DNA of 64,000 nt, taken from assembly GCA_020072585.1 (NCBI GenBank), contig JAIQGL010000001.1, positions 186,001-250,000 on the forward strand, written 5' to 3'. The notes beneath the pieces are model-generated. The model saw only the letters and a program-made list of their open reading frames with translations, searched no databases and was not told where the DNA came from. Source of the stretch: Terriglobia bacterium. GTDB lineage: Bacteria; Acidobacteriota; Terriglobia; Terriglobales; Acidobacteriaceae. The position numbers and the translations under genes were made by a program. Positions 1 to 9,148 of the stretch are shown one piece after another (within the stretch, counting starts at the first letter, position 1; the number at the start of each line of letters is the position of its first letter).

Positions 1-1938
1 CAAGGCATTCGCAGTGCTTGGGAAGTTGGAGGACTGAGTGGATCCGGTGATGAATGCGTGTCCCGAAGGGTCAACACTGATGGCATTCCCAACGTCTTCG
101 CTATTTCCACCCAGCAATGTTGAGTACTCAAGAGCAGTCCCGAAACGGTTTAATTTTGTGACGAAAACATCTAAGTCACCGCCGCCGAATGTCGTTTGAA
201 AAGCGCCTGGAGTTGTGGGGAAAGGATGATTGACAAAAGACCCTGTTTCGCCCGTTACATAGGCATTGCCAGCGCCGTCCACAGCGATTCCATTGCCAAG
301 ATCCCGGCCGTCGCTTTCCAGGTAGGTGGAATAAATCACGGATCCCCCGTCTTTGCTGAACTTCGTGACAAAGGCGTGGGCGGCCAGTTCATTTCCGAGA
401 CGTACACTTTGAAAGGCCCCGGGAGTGATAGGAAATCCCGAGGGAGACTGAGTCACTCCAGTCACATAGGCGTGGCCATGAGAGTCCACAGTAAGGTGGC
501 CTCCGAAATCGTCAAAATTACCGCCCAGAAATGTGGAGTACAGCAGCGCCGTGGCGTCCTCATTCAACTTTGTGACAAAAATCTTGATTCCTCCTCCGCC
601 GAAATTCGGCCGAAACGAACCGGGCGTTGTCGGGAAATCCCCCGAGAAGGTATCGCCTGCAACAAAAGCGCGGCCACGCTTGTCCAGAGCGATCGAATTG
701 GCGGCGTCGAGATCACTCCCGCCCAGATACGTTGAATAGACAAGTGATTGGCCATTGGCGCTGATCCTGGTGACGAATGCATCAAAGCTTCCGCCTGATT
801 TGCCGGTTTGAACGACTCCATGGGTTGCAGGAAAGTCGATTGAGGCAGTCGCGCCCGCAACATAAGCTTCGCCAAACTTGTTGACTGCGATTGCAGATCC
901 TTGATCGGTGGCGCTGCCGCCCAGGAATGTCGAGTAGATGAGAAATTTCCCGTCCTTGCTCAGTTTCGTGACAAAGGCGTCACCGCTTCCGGCGTCGTTC
1001 TTCTGGACCGCTTTCGCCGTGACGGGAAAGTCAGCGGAAGCCGTGAATCCGGTGATATATGCGTTACCTTGTGCATCCGCTGCCACCCCCACAGCAAAAT
1101 CGCCCGCACTGCCACCCAGGTAGGTAGAATAAACAAGCTCGGGATCGATTACCAAAGGCTTGCTGGTGTCATAGGGGGCTATTTCAAAGCCGATTGTCCT
1201 ATCGTTCCTGATCAGAAAGTTGCCTGAGACGTTGAGTCTTTTGCCATGTGCGATCTGGTAGATCTTAGGGCGGCGTTGAAGCAATACACCGTTAGCGGTG
1301 GATAGAACGAGGCTACCATTGGCATCCATTGCGATTCCCGCCGCAGGCCCTAACTCCAGGGCGATTTGTGCCGGATCCGCACCCGGTGCAACAACAAGAT
1401 CATACTCAAGCTCGTGATCCGTGGCGTAGAAGACCAGATCTATACCCGGATATAAGCCCTGATACTTGACCCGCGCATAGGTCGGTATGCCAGTGCGCCA
1501 CTTGCCGGGGTCATTGCCAATGAAGTAATTGCTTTTCCCCGGCAGTTGAGCCAGGCCGGATAAACGAGCCCTGGAATTTGCTCCTGCAAATCGCATGCTC
1601 ACTACGTCATAGTTGAGCGAATGGGCGCGTGTTCTTTGTGGCCACTGATCGGGAGCGGGAGTGGGACGATTCGCGGTCACCAACACGACCTCGCTGGAAG
1701 TCAGGAAGAGCGTGCGGTTGCCGCGATGGGACAAGAACTGAACTTCTTCCTTGGCTTGGCCAAGATTCGGCTCAAAGCTCCAAGGGAGTGTGATCTGTCG
1801 CATTGTTGAGGCAGAAAGGAGATTTTGTGCTGTCGATTCCTCCGGTTGTCCGGAGGCGCTTGATCCTGCCGAACCTTGATTCACAAACAGGAACAAAATA
1901 AAAAAGAAAGAGAGATGGTTACCATGTGGCAGGCGCAT
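1..1938 (-). CDS. SBBP (seven-bladed beta-propeller type) repeat protein, secreted, 3' end outside window
   Basis: The frame stays open on the minus strand from an ATG at 1938 to the left edge, 646 codons without a stop. An AGGAG lies just upstream of the ATG, followed by a hydrophobic signal peptide (LSFFFILFLFVNQGSAG). From about residue 270 the protein consists of roughly 60-residue repeats of the type D.FVTKL...G..L.YSTFLGG...D.G..IAVD..GNAYVTG.T.S.DFP.T, which is the SBBP signature. The N-terminal 250 residues carry the domain that usually precedes these repeats (FEPNLGQ..., YPGIDLVFYA...LEYDLVV.PGADP). Such proteins are exported and probably adhesive or structural; no enzyme motif is visible. 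The C-terminus is missing. Confidence 0.88.
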   Translation of the reverse strand, partial: MRLPHGNHLSFFFILFLFVNQGSAGSSASGQPEESTAQNLLSASTMRQITLPWSFEPNLGQAKEEVQFLSHRGNRTLFLTSSEVVLVTANRPTPAPDQWPQRTRAHSLNYDVVSMRFAGANSRARLSGLAQLPGKSNYFIGNDPGKWRTGIPTYARVKYQGLYPGIDLVFYATDHELEYDLVVAPGADPAQIALELGPAAGIAMDANGSLVLSTANGVLLQRRPKIYQIAHGKRLNVSGNFLIRNDRTIGFEIAPYDTSKPLVIDPELVYSTYLGGSAGDFAVGVAADAQGNAYITGFTASADFPVTAKAVQKNDAGSGDAFVTKLSKDGKFLIYSTFLGGSATDQGSAIAVNKFGEAYVAGATASIDFPATHGVVQTGKSGGSFDAFVTRISANGQSLVYSTYLGGSDLDAANSIALDKRGRAFVAGDTFSGDFPTTPGSFRPNFGGGGIKIFVTKLNEDATALLYSTFLGGNFDDFGGHLTVDSHGHAYVTGVTQSPSGFPITPGAFQSVRLGNELAAHAFVTKFSKDGGSVIYSTYLESDGRDLGNGIAVDGAGNAYVTGETGSFVNHPFPTTPGAFQTTFGGGDLDVFVTKLNRFGTALEYSTLLGGNSEDVGNAISVDPSGHAFITGSTQSSNFPSTANAL

Positions 1939-2099
1939 CGTACATACTCCTAAGTCGTGAGAGTTGCCCTTCAGAAGTGATGTAGTGCTCTGAACCGAAG
2001 GTTGCCCTGTGTACTTACTGAGAAGGATGGCGTTCGTTAGGATTTTTTCTCAAGCCGCTGGGCAAAGGGACCAGTCCGCGCTTTGCCGATTGGGGAGGC

Positions 2100-2122
2100 A
2101 AAAAAGGCGAGAAACCGCCTCT
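2100..2122 (-). terminator. Rho-independent terminator of the CxxC mini-protein gene
   Basis: Read on the minus strand, GGCG-gtttct-CGCC is followed by six T residues. It lies about 45 bp beyond the stop codon at 2165. The stem is short, so strength is uncertain. Confidence 0.5.
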
Positions 2123-2164
2123 CTAAGTAGAAAGGTCATTGCGCCGCCAGCGGTTGGAGAAAAC

Positions 2165-2317
2165 TCAGGCCTCTTCGGGCCTTATGGTTTCTTCAATGGC
2201 CATGTCTTTGAACTCGCTCGATTCAAAAACGTCGCCACATTCCTGGCATTCAACAAACTCAGCGTCTTCTTCGCGCGCGACTACGCGTACGCGGGGATGC
2301 CTGCAGGGTTTCGCCAT
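2165..2317 (-). CDS. small CxxC (zinc-ribbon-like) protein
   Basis: A 50-residue protein, MAKPCRHPRVRVV...EFVECQECGDVFESSEF, with an isolated CRH motif near the N-terminus and a CQEC pair about 25 residues later. This pattern suits a small zinc ribbon, with the first Cys/His and the CxxC as metal ligands. The frame extends upstream to an ATG at 2410, but the extra 31 residues are low-complexity and the metal-binding core begins at 2317. No convincing Shine-Dalgarno is seen at either start. Function unknown; it stands alone between the SBBP gene and a transglutaminase-like gene. Confidence 0.55.
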   Translation of the reverse strand: MAKPCRHPRVRVVAREEDAEFVECQECGDVFESSEFKDMAIEETIRPEEA

Positions 2318-2523
2318 AGGTATTGGTTCGGGAGGCCGTTTCGAGATAGGAGAATTCTGACTAGAGTTCATATTCGTTATCAAGGCGTACTTATGCCCAT
2401 GCCTGTTCACGAATTGCGGTTATTTTAAGCTTGTCTTGCCTGTTGTCAAGTGTTTCTGCTCGCTGCAGAAATACCCTCCAGCAGACAATGGATGAGGAAA
2501 GTGCAGGAGAGGTTGCTGAAAAA

Positions 2524-3609
2524 TCAGGGCATTGGATAAATGCCGGCTGCCCGTGCTTTTTCTACCATTACCTGAGTAACCGTAGAGGGCGGATGGCTGG
2601 CCATTCCATTTTGGGCTGAAGCCACGGCGGTCTCAAAGGTGCTTCTTCCGGTAAGGGCCACGTCAATAAGGAGAAACTTAGACGAGCCTTCAGCGACGCG
2701 AACGCCCACGTAGGCGTGTCCGGGTACCACGACGATGCTGGCATCCATGCCCAGGTTTTCAAAGAGCGAGGCGTACATCACGGCGGCATCGATGCAGTTT
2801 GCGCTGCTTTGTGCCAGGCTTACACGCGGCATGCGCACACGCTCGCTCACGCCTTTATGGTCACCCAGAGTGGCGGAACTTTTTACGTAAGAGAGCCCTG
2901 TGCGCTGCAATGCGGTGAAAATAGCCTTGGCTTCACGGTAGGTTTCCTGCTCCTGCTGGGCAGCGCTCTTCCAGCTTTCATAACCCGGCAAGCGATGATC
3001 GGGAGTGAACAGCTTGGCGCGGCCAAGCACCGCTTCCACCAGGCGATCATGCGGCGTTATCCAGGATGCGATGAATGATGCGTACTTGAATCCGTTACCC
3101 CAAAACATGTCTTCCGCGGAGCGAAGCCGGACAGGCACGGTTGCTTCATAAGCGCTGCTGGAGACGGTATCCGTGATGGTAACACGCGCCGTGGCGGCAA
3201 CGATCTCATGGTTTTGAAACAGGCGCGGCAGAAAAGCCGGAGCAAAGGCCAGAGTGCGTGTGGTTCCTGGAGCCAGTTCGATGGTTTGGATCTCGTCGTC
3301 ACTCCAGCCTGGAATGGTTACGCTGACGCGCCGTTGCTCTACTGCGTCTGTTGCATTGGAGAGTGTCACGGAGACCACGCCAAAAGTCCGGTCGCCCAGG
3401 CGCTGCATGGAGGCGTAATTTGCGAAAACTGGATAGATCTCGCCATCGATGCCGGCCTGGATCTTGTACGGAGATACAGGCTGCCGGATTGAAGCTGGAG
3501 GATGGAGATCGCCACGGTCCGCGGACGCATCGCCAGCGAAAGACCGAGGCGCTCCCAGGAAACCTGCTAAAAGGCCTGCAAATGTAAAAATTTTCATCCG
3601 GGAACGCAT
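2524..3609 (-). CDS. secreted transglutaminase-like protein
   Basis: 361 residues with a signal peptide (MKIFTFAGLLAGFLGAPRSFAG) that suggests the true start may be the second Met (3597). The middle region (about 60-160) looks like beta-sandwich domain sequence. Near residues 265-305 the segment SSANCIDAAVMYASLFENLGMDASIVVVPGHAYVGVR follows the transglutaminase-like pattern: Cys, then a helix, then a His in GHAYVGV, with a later Asp in LIDVAL as possible third catalytic residue. Exported bacterial proteins of this fold can be cysteine peptidases or peptidoglycan-modifying enzymes. The substrate cannot be read from the sequence. It is monocistronic and divergent from the receptor gene at 3944. 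Confidence 0.7.
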   Translation of the reverse strand: MRSRMKIFTFAGLLAGFLGAPRSFAGDASADRGDLHPPASIRQPVSPYKIQAGIDGEIYPVFANYASMQRLGDRTFGVVSVTLSNATDAVEQRRVSVTIPGWSDDEIQTIELAPGTTRTLAFAPAFLPRLFQNHEIVAATARVTITDTVSSSAYEATVPVRLRSAEDMFWGNGFKYASFIASWITPHDRLVEAVLGRAKLFTPDHRLPGYESWKSAAQQEQETYREAKAIFTALQRTGLSYVKSSATLGDHKGVSERVRMPRVSLAQSSANCIDAAVMYASLFENLGMDASIVVVPGHAYVGVRVAEGSSKFLLIDVALTGRSTFETAVASAQNGMASHPPSTVTQVMVEKARAAGIYPMP

Positions 3610-3943
3610 GCTGCTGTCGAGGATAGAGGCATTGTTTGAAAAGGCAATCCAGCTTACGCCTTAAAAAACGTACTCGGGCGAGGGGGTGATGGCTTATGGA
3701 GAGCAAAAGCTGCCCATTTAGATGAAAAAATTCCAAATTTGGAAACGGGATGAAATGAATATCCATAAATGAGTATTTAGCGTGAGTTTAATAATTGTAA
3801 AGTTTTGATAATAAATTACTTAGGTAATGGTATTTAGATTGCGCTCTGGATTGGCAGGGACAGCAGTGGGGGCACTGAGTCTGGTATAGGGTGCGACGCC
3901 TTCCTGTTGTCAGTTTCACCAACCAAAAATGGAGAGAAGAGGA
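3610..3943. other. divergent intergenic region upstream of receptor-like gene 1
   Basis: About 330 bp between the divergent transglutaminase-like gene and receptor 1. It contains an AT-rich core (about 3765-3840) that probably holds the promoters of both genes. I see no clear operator repeat and no RNA gene. A purine-rich GGAGAGAAGAGGA directly precedes the ATG at 3944 and fixes the receptor start. Confidence 0.5.
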
Positions 3944-6900
3944 ATGAATACAAAACTGCGCTACATCGCGTCAATTTTCGCGGTTACGCTGGCATTAGTT
4001 TGGTGCATCCCCTCTGTAGGTCAGGTAGGCAAAGGCTCAATTTCAGGGTCTGTGCTTGATCCACAGGGTGCGGTTGTATCCGGTGCACAGGTAAAAGCAA
4101 AGAACGTGGAAACAGGGGTAGTATTTACCTCCACAACAGACAGCTCGGGTACTTACCGCATGAACCTGCTGCCGATCGGAACCTATAACGTAGAGGTTGC
4201 GGCCCCGGGCTTCAAGACAGCAACGTCGAACGGCGTGGTTGTGGGAGCCGGGCGTGACAGTGGATTGGGCGCGATTCATATGTCTGTGGGCGAAGCGTCA
4301 ACCACGATTGAAGTTACAGCGGAAGCGCCGCTCATCGAAACCACGCAATCGCAGATCAGCAGCACGTTCTCCGGCCAAACGCTGAGCACCTTCGCGGGTA
4401 TCCAGGAAAATCAAGGTCTGGACCGTTTGGCGCTGTTTGTTCCCGGTGTGGTCGCCACGCGCAGTAACAACTTCTCCAACACGAATGGTGGCGGATTCTC
4501 CAGCAATGGACTCCGCGGCCGTAACAATGACCAGGAAATTGACGGACAGAACAACAACGACAACAGCGTTGGCGGCCCGTCACTCTTCGTCAGCGATACC
4601 AACTTCGTTCAGCAATACGTGATTGTTACCAATAACTTTGGTCCGGAATACGGGCGCAACGCGGGATCCGTGGTGAACGTTATCACCAAATCAGGCACGA
4701 ACGCATGGCATGGTTCAGTGTTTGGAACGGAATACAGCTCGTTTCTGAATGCTCTGAGCAATTCGCAGAAGAACAGCAATAAACCGGGAGTATTCCCGGC
4801 ACAGTCGTTAACCGGTCCTCCGCGCAGCAATGAAGAATTCAGCGGCGGCACTATCGGCGGCCCAATGCTAAAGAACAAGTGGTTCATCTTTGGCGGGTTT
4901 GACAGTGATCTGTTCTCGGGCAACAGCGTGTTCCAGTCCTCCTCGAACACTCCGACGCCGACTGGCCTGGCGACGCTTGCTGGGTGCTTCCCCACTGGTA
5001 CACAGGCGGCCCAGGTTGCTTTGCTGAGCAAATTCGGTCCCTATTCGATCAGCGCAGGCAATCCCACGGTTCGCGGCACCCCTTCCAATATCACGGTGGC
5101 AGGTTGTCCCAATGTCCAGGTCGGCGGGCTGATTCGCACGTTGCCAACGCCATTTCATGGTTTTGATTTTGTGAATCGCGTGGACGGCCAATTCGGCAAC
5201 GACACGATCATGGGCCGTTACCTGTTCAATCGTGGCAATAACTTCAACGGCAGCGACAGTCCGGTCACTGGCTACGGAGCCAATGTAACCGCTTTGAGCC
5301 AGGCTGCGCTGTTGAGCGAAACGCACAACTTTACTTCCCGCATGGTCAATGAAATCCGTGTTGGCTTTGACCGCCTGAACGTTGATTTTGGCGGCAATAA
5401 CATGGGCAACCCGTTTGAACCAAAGCAAGCCGGCATCCTGAATGCCCTGACCAACGTCACCATCCAGGGCGGTAATCTGGGCTTTGGTCCGGCCACCAAC
5501 TTCCCCCAGGGACGCCTGGTCAATACCTGGCAGGTCCAGGACAACTTCAATTACGTGTGGGGTCGTCATGCTTTGAAGTCCGGCGTAAACTGGACCTTCC
5601 AGCGCTCACCCAACACCTTCCTGCCGAGCGTGAACGGCTCCTATCGCTATAGCAACCTGAACAACTTCGTGAACGGAGTACCCAACCGCATCCAGATCGC
5701 GGCAGGAAATCCGGTCCTGGATTTCCGTGAGTATGACACGTTCCTCTATGCTGGCGACGATTGGAAGATGTCGCAAAATCTCACCATCAACCTTGGGTTG
5801 ACCTGGACCTACTACGGTAATCCGGCGCAGTTATTCACCGATGTCACCACCAAGCGCGAGAGCAATCCTGCAACCGCTTTGTGGCTGCAGAGCCTGCCGC
5901 TTTCCGTACGCACCAATCCTCCTATTCCATCTGTGAAGAACAGCTTTGGTCCGAGCATCGGCTTTGCCTACCAGCCGCAGTGGGGTGGCTTCATCACCGG
6001 GCATGGAAAGACAACGCTGCGCGGCGGTTACAGAATGCTCTATGATCCGCCGTTCTACAACATCTTCCTGAACGTCTCCACGGCGTCTCCGTTCGGCTTC
6101 CTGCAGAACGTATCGCCTCTTTCCTTCAATCCTCCAGCGCTGCCAACCGGGCCCAACGTGAGAACACAACTGGCTGCGTCAATCGCATCCAACACGTTTG
6201 ATCCGCGCACCCAGCTCCAGACCATCATCGATCCAAAATTCGGTCCGGACAAAGTGCACACGTGGAGCTTCGGTTTCGAGCGTGAATTGACGAAAAACTC
6301 CGTCTTTGAAGCGCGCTATGCCGGCAACCACGCCGTCGACCTGTTCCAGACCGTGGATGCTAATCCCTTTGCCGGGACTGCTGCGAATCACGGTTTGCTG
6401 CAGGATTTCCCGAACCTTGTGCCCAATGCCTCGGCCATCACTCCCTGCGCGACAACGCAGCAGGTCGGCCCGGGCGCTGGTACAGACGTGGGTCGGGTTA
6501 ACTGCGGCGCGGGCGTCGTACGCTCACGCAACAATGGCGGGTTCTCTGACTACCATGCACTACAGATGGAGTTCCGCGCCAGCAACCTGTTTAAACAACT
6601 CCAGATCAGGACGGCGTATACCTGGAGCAAGAACCTGGACAATGTGAGCGAGATCTTCGCCACCGGCAGCGCCGGCAACACGTTATTTGCCGCGCAGAAC
6701 CCGTTCCAGACAGGCAATGCGGAGCGTTCGCTTTCCGGCTTGAATATTCCCCATGCACTGAGCGTCTCGTTTACTGAGAACCTGCCGTTCTTCAAAGAAC
6801 AGCATGGTTGGATGGGGCATATCCTGGGCGGCTGGGCTTTCTCCGGCAGCTATATTTTGGCTTCCGGACAGGGCTTCACCCCACAACAGGGCTTGGCGGA

Positions 6901-7555
6901 AGCTGCCAACACAGCGCTGGGCAACTACTATGACCTCGGCTTCGTTGGCGGGTTCGTAGGCATTGACACAGCCCGGCCGTTCTTTGGCAGCGCCAGCGCT
7001 CCTGCGGGTAATGTTGGTATTTATGCTGGTGATGCCTGCCTCACACTGATTGCTGCTGCTAACAGAGCGGCTGGACCGACTCAGTCCCCGATCTGCGCGC
7101 TGGCAGCAACCCAGCTGATCAGCTACAACGCGCTCAACCTGCCCGGCAGCGGTAGTGTTGGTGCTTGCCTAGGGCAGTTCACTACCCCAACCATTAGCGG
7201 GCAGACGGTGTGCATTACGCCTGTGACCAACGCCGATGTTCGTTTCATCATCAATGCCCGCACGGCGCAGAGCATCTTTGGCACGCCGTTCGGCAACGTT
7301 CCGCGTAATGCGTTGAGTGATGCAATCTCCAACCGTTTGGACGCAACTATCTTCAAGAACTTGAAGCTGGGTGAAAAGTCGAACTTTGAGATGCGCATGA
7401 GCGCTACCAACGCGTTAAACCACTTTAACTTCGCCAGCGTGGATCCGAACGTGGAAGATGCCGGTATGCATCTTTTCGGCACCGGTTTCGCGAACCCGGC
7501 GGCCACGGGCGCCAACGGCCGCGTGGTTAGCCTCAGCGGACGTTTCACCTTCTAA
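3944..7555 (+). CDS. TonB-dependent receptor-like protein with carboxypeptidase-regulatory-like N-terminal domain (paralog 1)
   Basis: About 1,203 residues. I place the start at 3944 because the ATG at 3929 lies inside the purine-rich ribosome-binding site. A signal peptide (YIASIFAVTLALVWCIPSVGQ) is followed by a CarboxypepD-regulatory-like beta-sandwich (KGSISGSVLDPQGAVVSGA...TYNVEVAAPGFKT), a plug-like region (PLIETTQSQISS..., RGRNNDQEIDGQNNND) and a long beta-barrel ending in ...SGRFTF, the aromatic C-terminus of outer-membrane proteins. It belongs to the Oar/SusC-like receptor class abundant in Acidobacteriota and would import or bind large ligands at the outer membrane. A close paralog with the same order of blocks lies at 54563-58063. 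Ligand unknown. Confidence 0.9.
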   Translation: MNTKLRYIASIFAVTLALVWCIPSVGQVGKGSISGSVLDPQGAVVSGAQVKAKNVETGVVFTSTTDSSGTYRMNLLPIGTYNVEVAAPGFKTATSNGVVVGAGRDSGLGAIHMSVGEASTTIEVTAEAPLIETTQSQISSTFSGQTLSTFAGIQENQGLDRLALFVPGVVATRSNNFSNTNGGGFSSNGLRGRNNDQEIDGQNNNDNSVGGPSLFVSDTNFVQQYVIVTNNFGPEYGRNAGSVVNVITKSGTNAWHGSVFGTEYSSFLNALSNSQKNSNKPGVFPAQSLTGPPRSNEEFSGGTIGGPMLKNKWFIFGGFDSDLFSGNSVFQSSSNTPTPTGLATLAGCFPTGTQAAQVALLSKFGPYSISAGNPTVRGTPSNITVAGCPNVQVGGLIRTLPTPFHGFDFVNRVDGQFGNDTIMGRYLFNRGNNFNGSDSPVTGYGANVTALSQAALLSETHNFTSRMVNEIRVGFDRLNVDFGGNNMGNPFEPKQAGILNALTNVTIQGGNLGFGPATNFPQGRLVNTWQVQDNFNYVWGRHALKSGVNWTFQRSPNTFLPSVNGSYRYSNLNNFVNGVPNRIQIAAGNPVLDFREYDTFLYAGDDWKMSQNLTINLGLTWTYYGNPAQLFTDVTTKRESNPATALWLQSLPLSVRTNPPIPSVKNSFGPSIGFAYQPQWGGFITGHGKTTLRGGYRMLYDPPFYNIFLNVSTASPFGFLQNVSPLSFNPPALPTGPNVRTQLAASIASNTFDPRTQLQTIIDPKFGPDKVHTWSFGFERELTKNSVFEARYAGNHAVDLFQTVDANPFAGTAANHGLLQDFPNLVPNASAITPCATTQQVGPGAGTDVGRVNCGAGVVRSRNNGGFSDYHALQMEFRASNLFKQLQIRTAYTWSKNLDNVSEIFATGSAGNTLFAAQNPFQTGNAERSLSGLNIPHALSVSFTENLPFFKEQHGWMGHILGGWAFSGSYILASGQGFTPQQGLAEAANTALGNYYDLGFVGGFVGIDTARPFFGSASAPAGNVGIYAGDACLTLIAAANRAAGPTQSPICALAATQLISYNALNLPGSGSVGACLGQFTTPTISGQTVCITPVTNADVRFIINARTAQSIFGTPFGNVPRNALSDAISNRLDATIFKNLKLGEKSNFEMRMSATNALNHFNFASVDPNVEDAGMHLFGTGFANPAATGANGRVVSLSGRFTF

Positions 7556-7577
7556 CCAAAGATCGCTCTTTGATCTG

Positions 7578-7606
7578 GCCCGCCGGCCTAAAACCGGCGG
7601 GCTTTT
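7578..7606 (+). terminator. Rho-independent terminator after receptor-like gene 1
   Basis: A perfect 9-bp stem, GCCCGCCGG / CCGGCGGGC, with a 7-base loop, followed by TTTT. It begins about 22 bp after the receptor stop codon. Confidence 0.9.
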
Positions 7607-7621
7607 CCCTTTGTGGACGAA

Positions 7622-9028
7622 TCATTCAGAAGGCAACTTGGAGACCGGTCTAACGGCGTCCACGCTTCTGGCGAACGCTCCTCCAGCCAGCGCCAGCAAT
7701 ACAGGGAAGCATTCCAGCACATACCGCGGTTCGGGGTTTTCAAGCGTGCTCAGGAATAGGGAGCGCAGCAGAACAAAGCCGATAAGCAACACCCCCGCCA
7801 AACCCAGGCGCCAGTGCATCCATCCGCGCAACGCAGCCGCAATGTAAAGCATACATAGCCCGGCCCAGCCCACGGCAAACGCTGTTTCGCCTTCATGCTG
7901 GTTAAATTCCCACCAACGGGTCTCAATGTTCAAAAGCTCGGTGCGCGGACGCAACCACATGTCAGTAGTTCGCAAGAACGGCAGCCAGATGGTATAGCGC
8001 AGAGGATTGTGCTCCTCGCGCAAGCGCGCGATTTCTTCAAATTCAGCGTCCATTTCCGGGGTGATATACAGCTCCTGGTTGTAACGTGCAATGAGCGCCT
8101 GCGTCTTTTCATACTCCGGACGGGTATCAAACGCGCGCTCGGGCAGAATCAGTGGGTCAATGGGCTCTCCTGACACGTGCCAGAATACCTCTTCCACGGA
8201 CACATAGTCCGCCAGCCAGGTTTTTACCCAGTGGTTGAAGCCGTGCGGAACAAATTCTCCGGGATCGTTCGCGTACCTGGATGCCAGAGGCTGCCATACG
8301 TGGAACACGCGCCAGTTGCGCGCTGTCCAGGGTACAAGAGGCCCCAGGCTGGTTGCCGCCAGCAGAATACCCGCAAAGACCACCTGCCTCTTGTTGGGCC
8401 GGCGCAGGAGCAATACGAGCAGAGCCAGTCCAAGGGGTGGTAAGACCAATCCGTTGTCGGGACGCATAAAAATCGCCGCCGAACTCCACAATCCTGCCAG
8501 TATCCAGAAATGTCTGCCGGACGCTGCCTGCTGCAGCGCTTTCAGTCCGCGCACTCCGTAGTAGAGCGTGTGCGCTATGCAGCAGATAGAGAGTGTCTCA
8601 GACAGTGGAGCGGCAACATAGCACGCCGTGAAGGGGCAAAGCGCCGCCAGCAGGTAAGCAGCTTTCGCTGCGCGGGCATTCATCAACTCCAGCGCCAGGC
8701 CGGCGATCACCAGGCAGGTATTGGTATCGATCAGCGCTTGTGCAATCATCACCGCTGTGTAATGTTCGTGGCCAAAGAGAGTGAACATCGCCGCCAGGAA
8801 CCCTGGATATCCGGGAAGGCGGATGAGCGTGGACCGTGGCAAACCGTTGTCAGTTATTCCGAAGATCCCATGGTCCAGCAAGTTTTTGGCAATGTCGCCA
8901 TAGATCAGGCTGTCCCCGGCAACATGGGGAAAACGGAAAACAAAAAAGAGACGCAACGCCAGCGCAGCGATGGTCGCCAGGAGGAAAAACAGCCAATTGC
9001 GCCGTACCAGTTCAACGAGTGTCTTCAT
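7622..9028 (-). CDS. GT39-like (GT-C fold) membrane glycosyltransferase
   Basis: About 468 residues, starting at the ATG at 9028 (a TTG at 9043 would add five residues). Around ten hydrophobic segments alternate with short loops. The first extracytoplasmic loop carries GDSLIYGDIAKNLLDHGIFG, the acidic motif after TM1 found in dolichyl-phosphate-mannose mannosyltransferase and ArnT-like enzymes of GT-C fold; RLPGYPGFLA follows, as usual in this group. Such enzymes transfer a sugar from a polyprenyl-phosphate donor on the outer face of the inner membrane, to protein, lipid A or glycan. The acceptor is unknown. It converges with receptor 1 and diverges from the polysaccharide fusion gene at 9149. 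Confidence 0.78.
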   Translation of the reverse strand: MKTLVELVRRNWLFFLLATIAALALRLFFVFRFPHVAGDSLIYGDIAKNLLDHGIFGITDNGLPRSTLIRLPGYPGFLAAMFTLFGHEHYTAVMIAQALIDTNTCLVIAGLALELMNARAAKAAYLLAALCPFTACYVAAPLSETLSICCIAHTLYYGVRGLKALQQAASGRHFWILAGLWSSAAIFMRPDNGLVLPPLGLALLVLLLRRPNKRQVVFAGILLAATSLGPLVPWTARNWRVFHVWQPLASRYANDPGEFVPHGFNHWVKTWLADYVSVEEVFWHVSGEPIDPLILPERAFDTRPEYEKTQALIARYNQELYITPEMDAEFEEIARLREEHNPLRYTIWLPFLRTTDMWLRPRTELLNIETRWWEFNQHEGETAFAVGWAGLCMLYIAAALRGWMHWRLGLAGVLLIGFVLLRSLFLSTLENPEPRYVLECFPVLLALAGGAFARSVDAVRPVSKLPSE

Positions 9029-9148
9029 GAAGTGGAAGGGCAAGTGTAAAGGCGCATCCCCGGTGGTTCAACTGGCATGGTTCTAAAGGAACCGCCCGAT
9101 TGACCGGAGGTGTCCTGCCGCTTACGATAGTTAGTAACAGATCCTGCA

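Noticed and set aside
4868-5569. 233-codon open frame antisense to receptor-like gene 1
   Set aside because: The sense frame carries a full receptor architecture; the antisense product has no motif.
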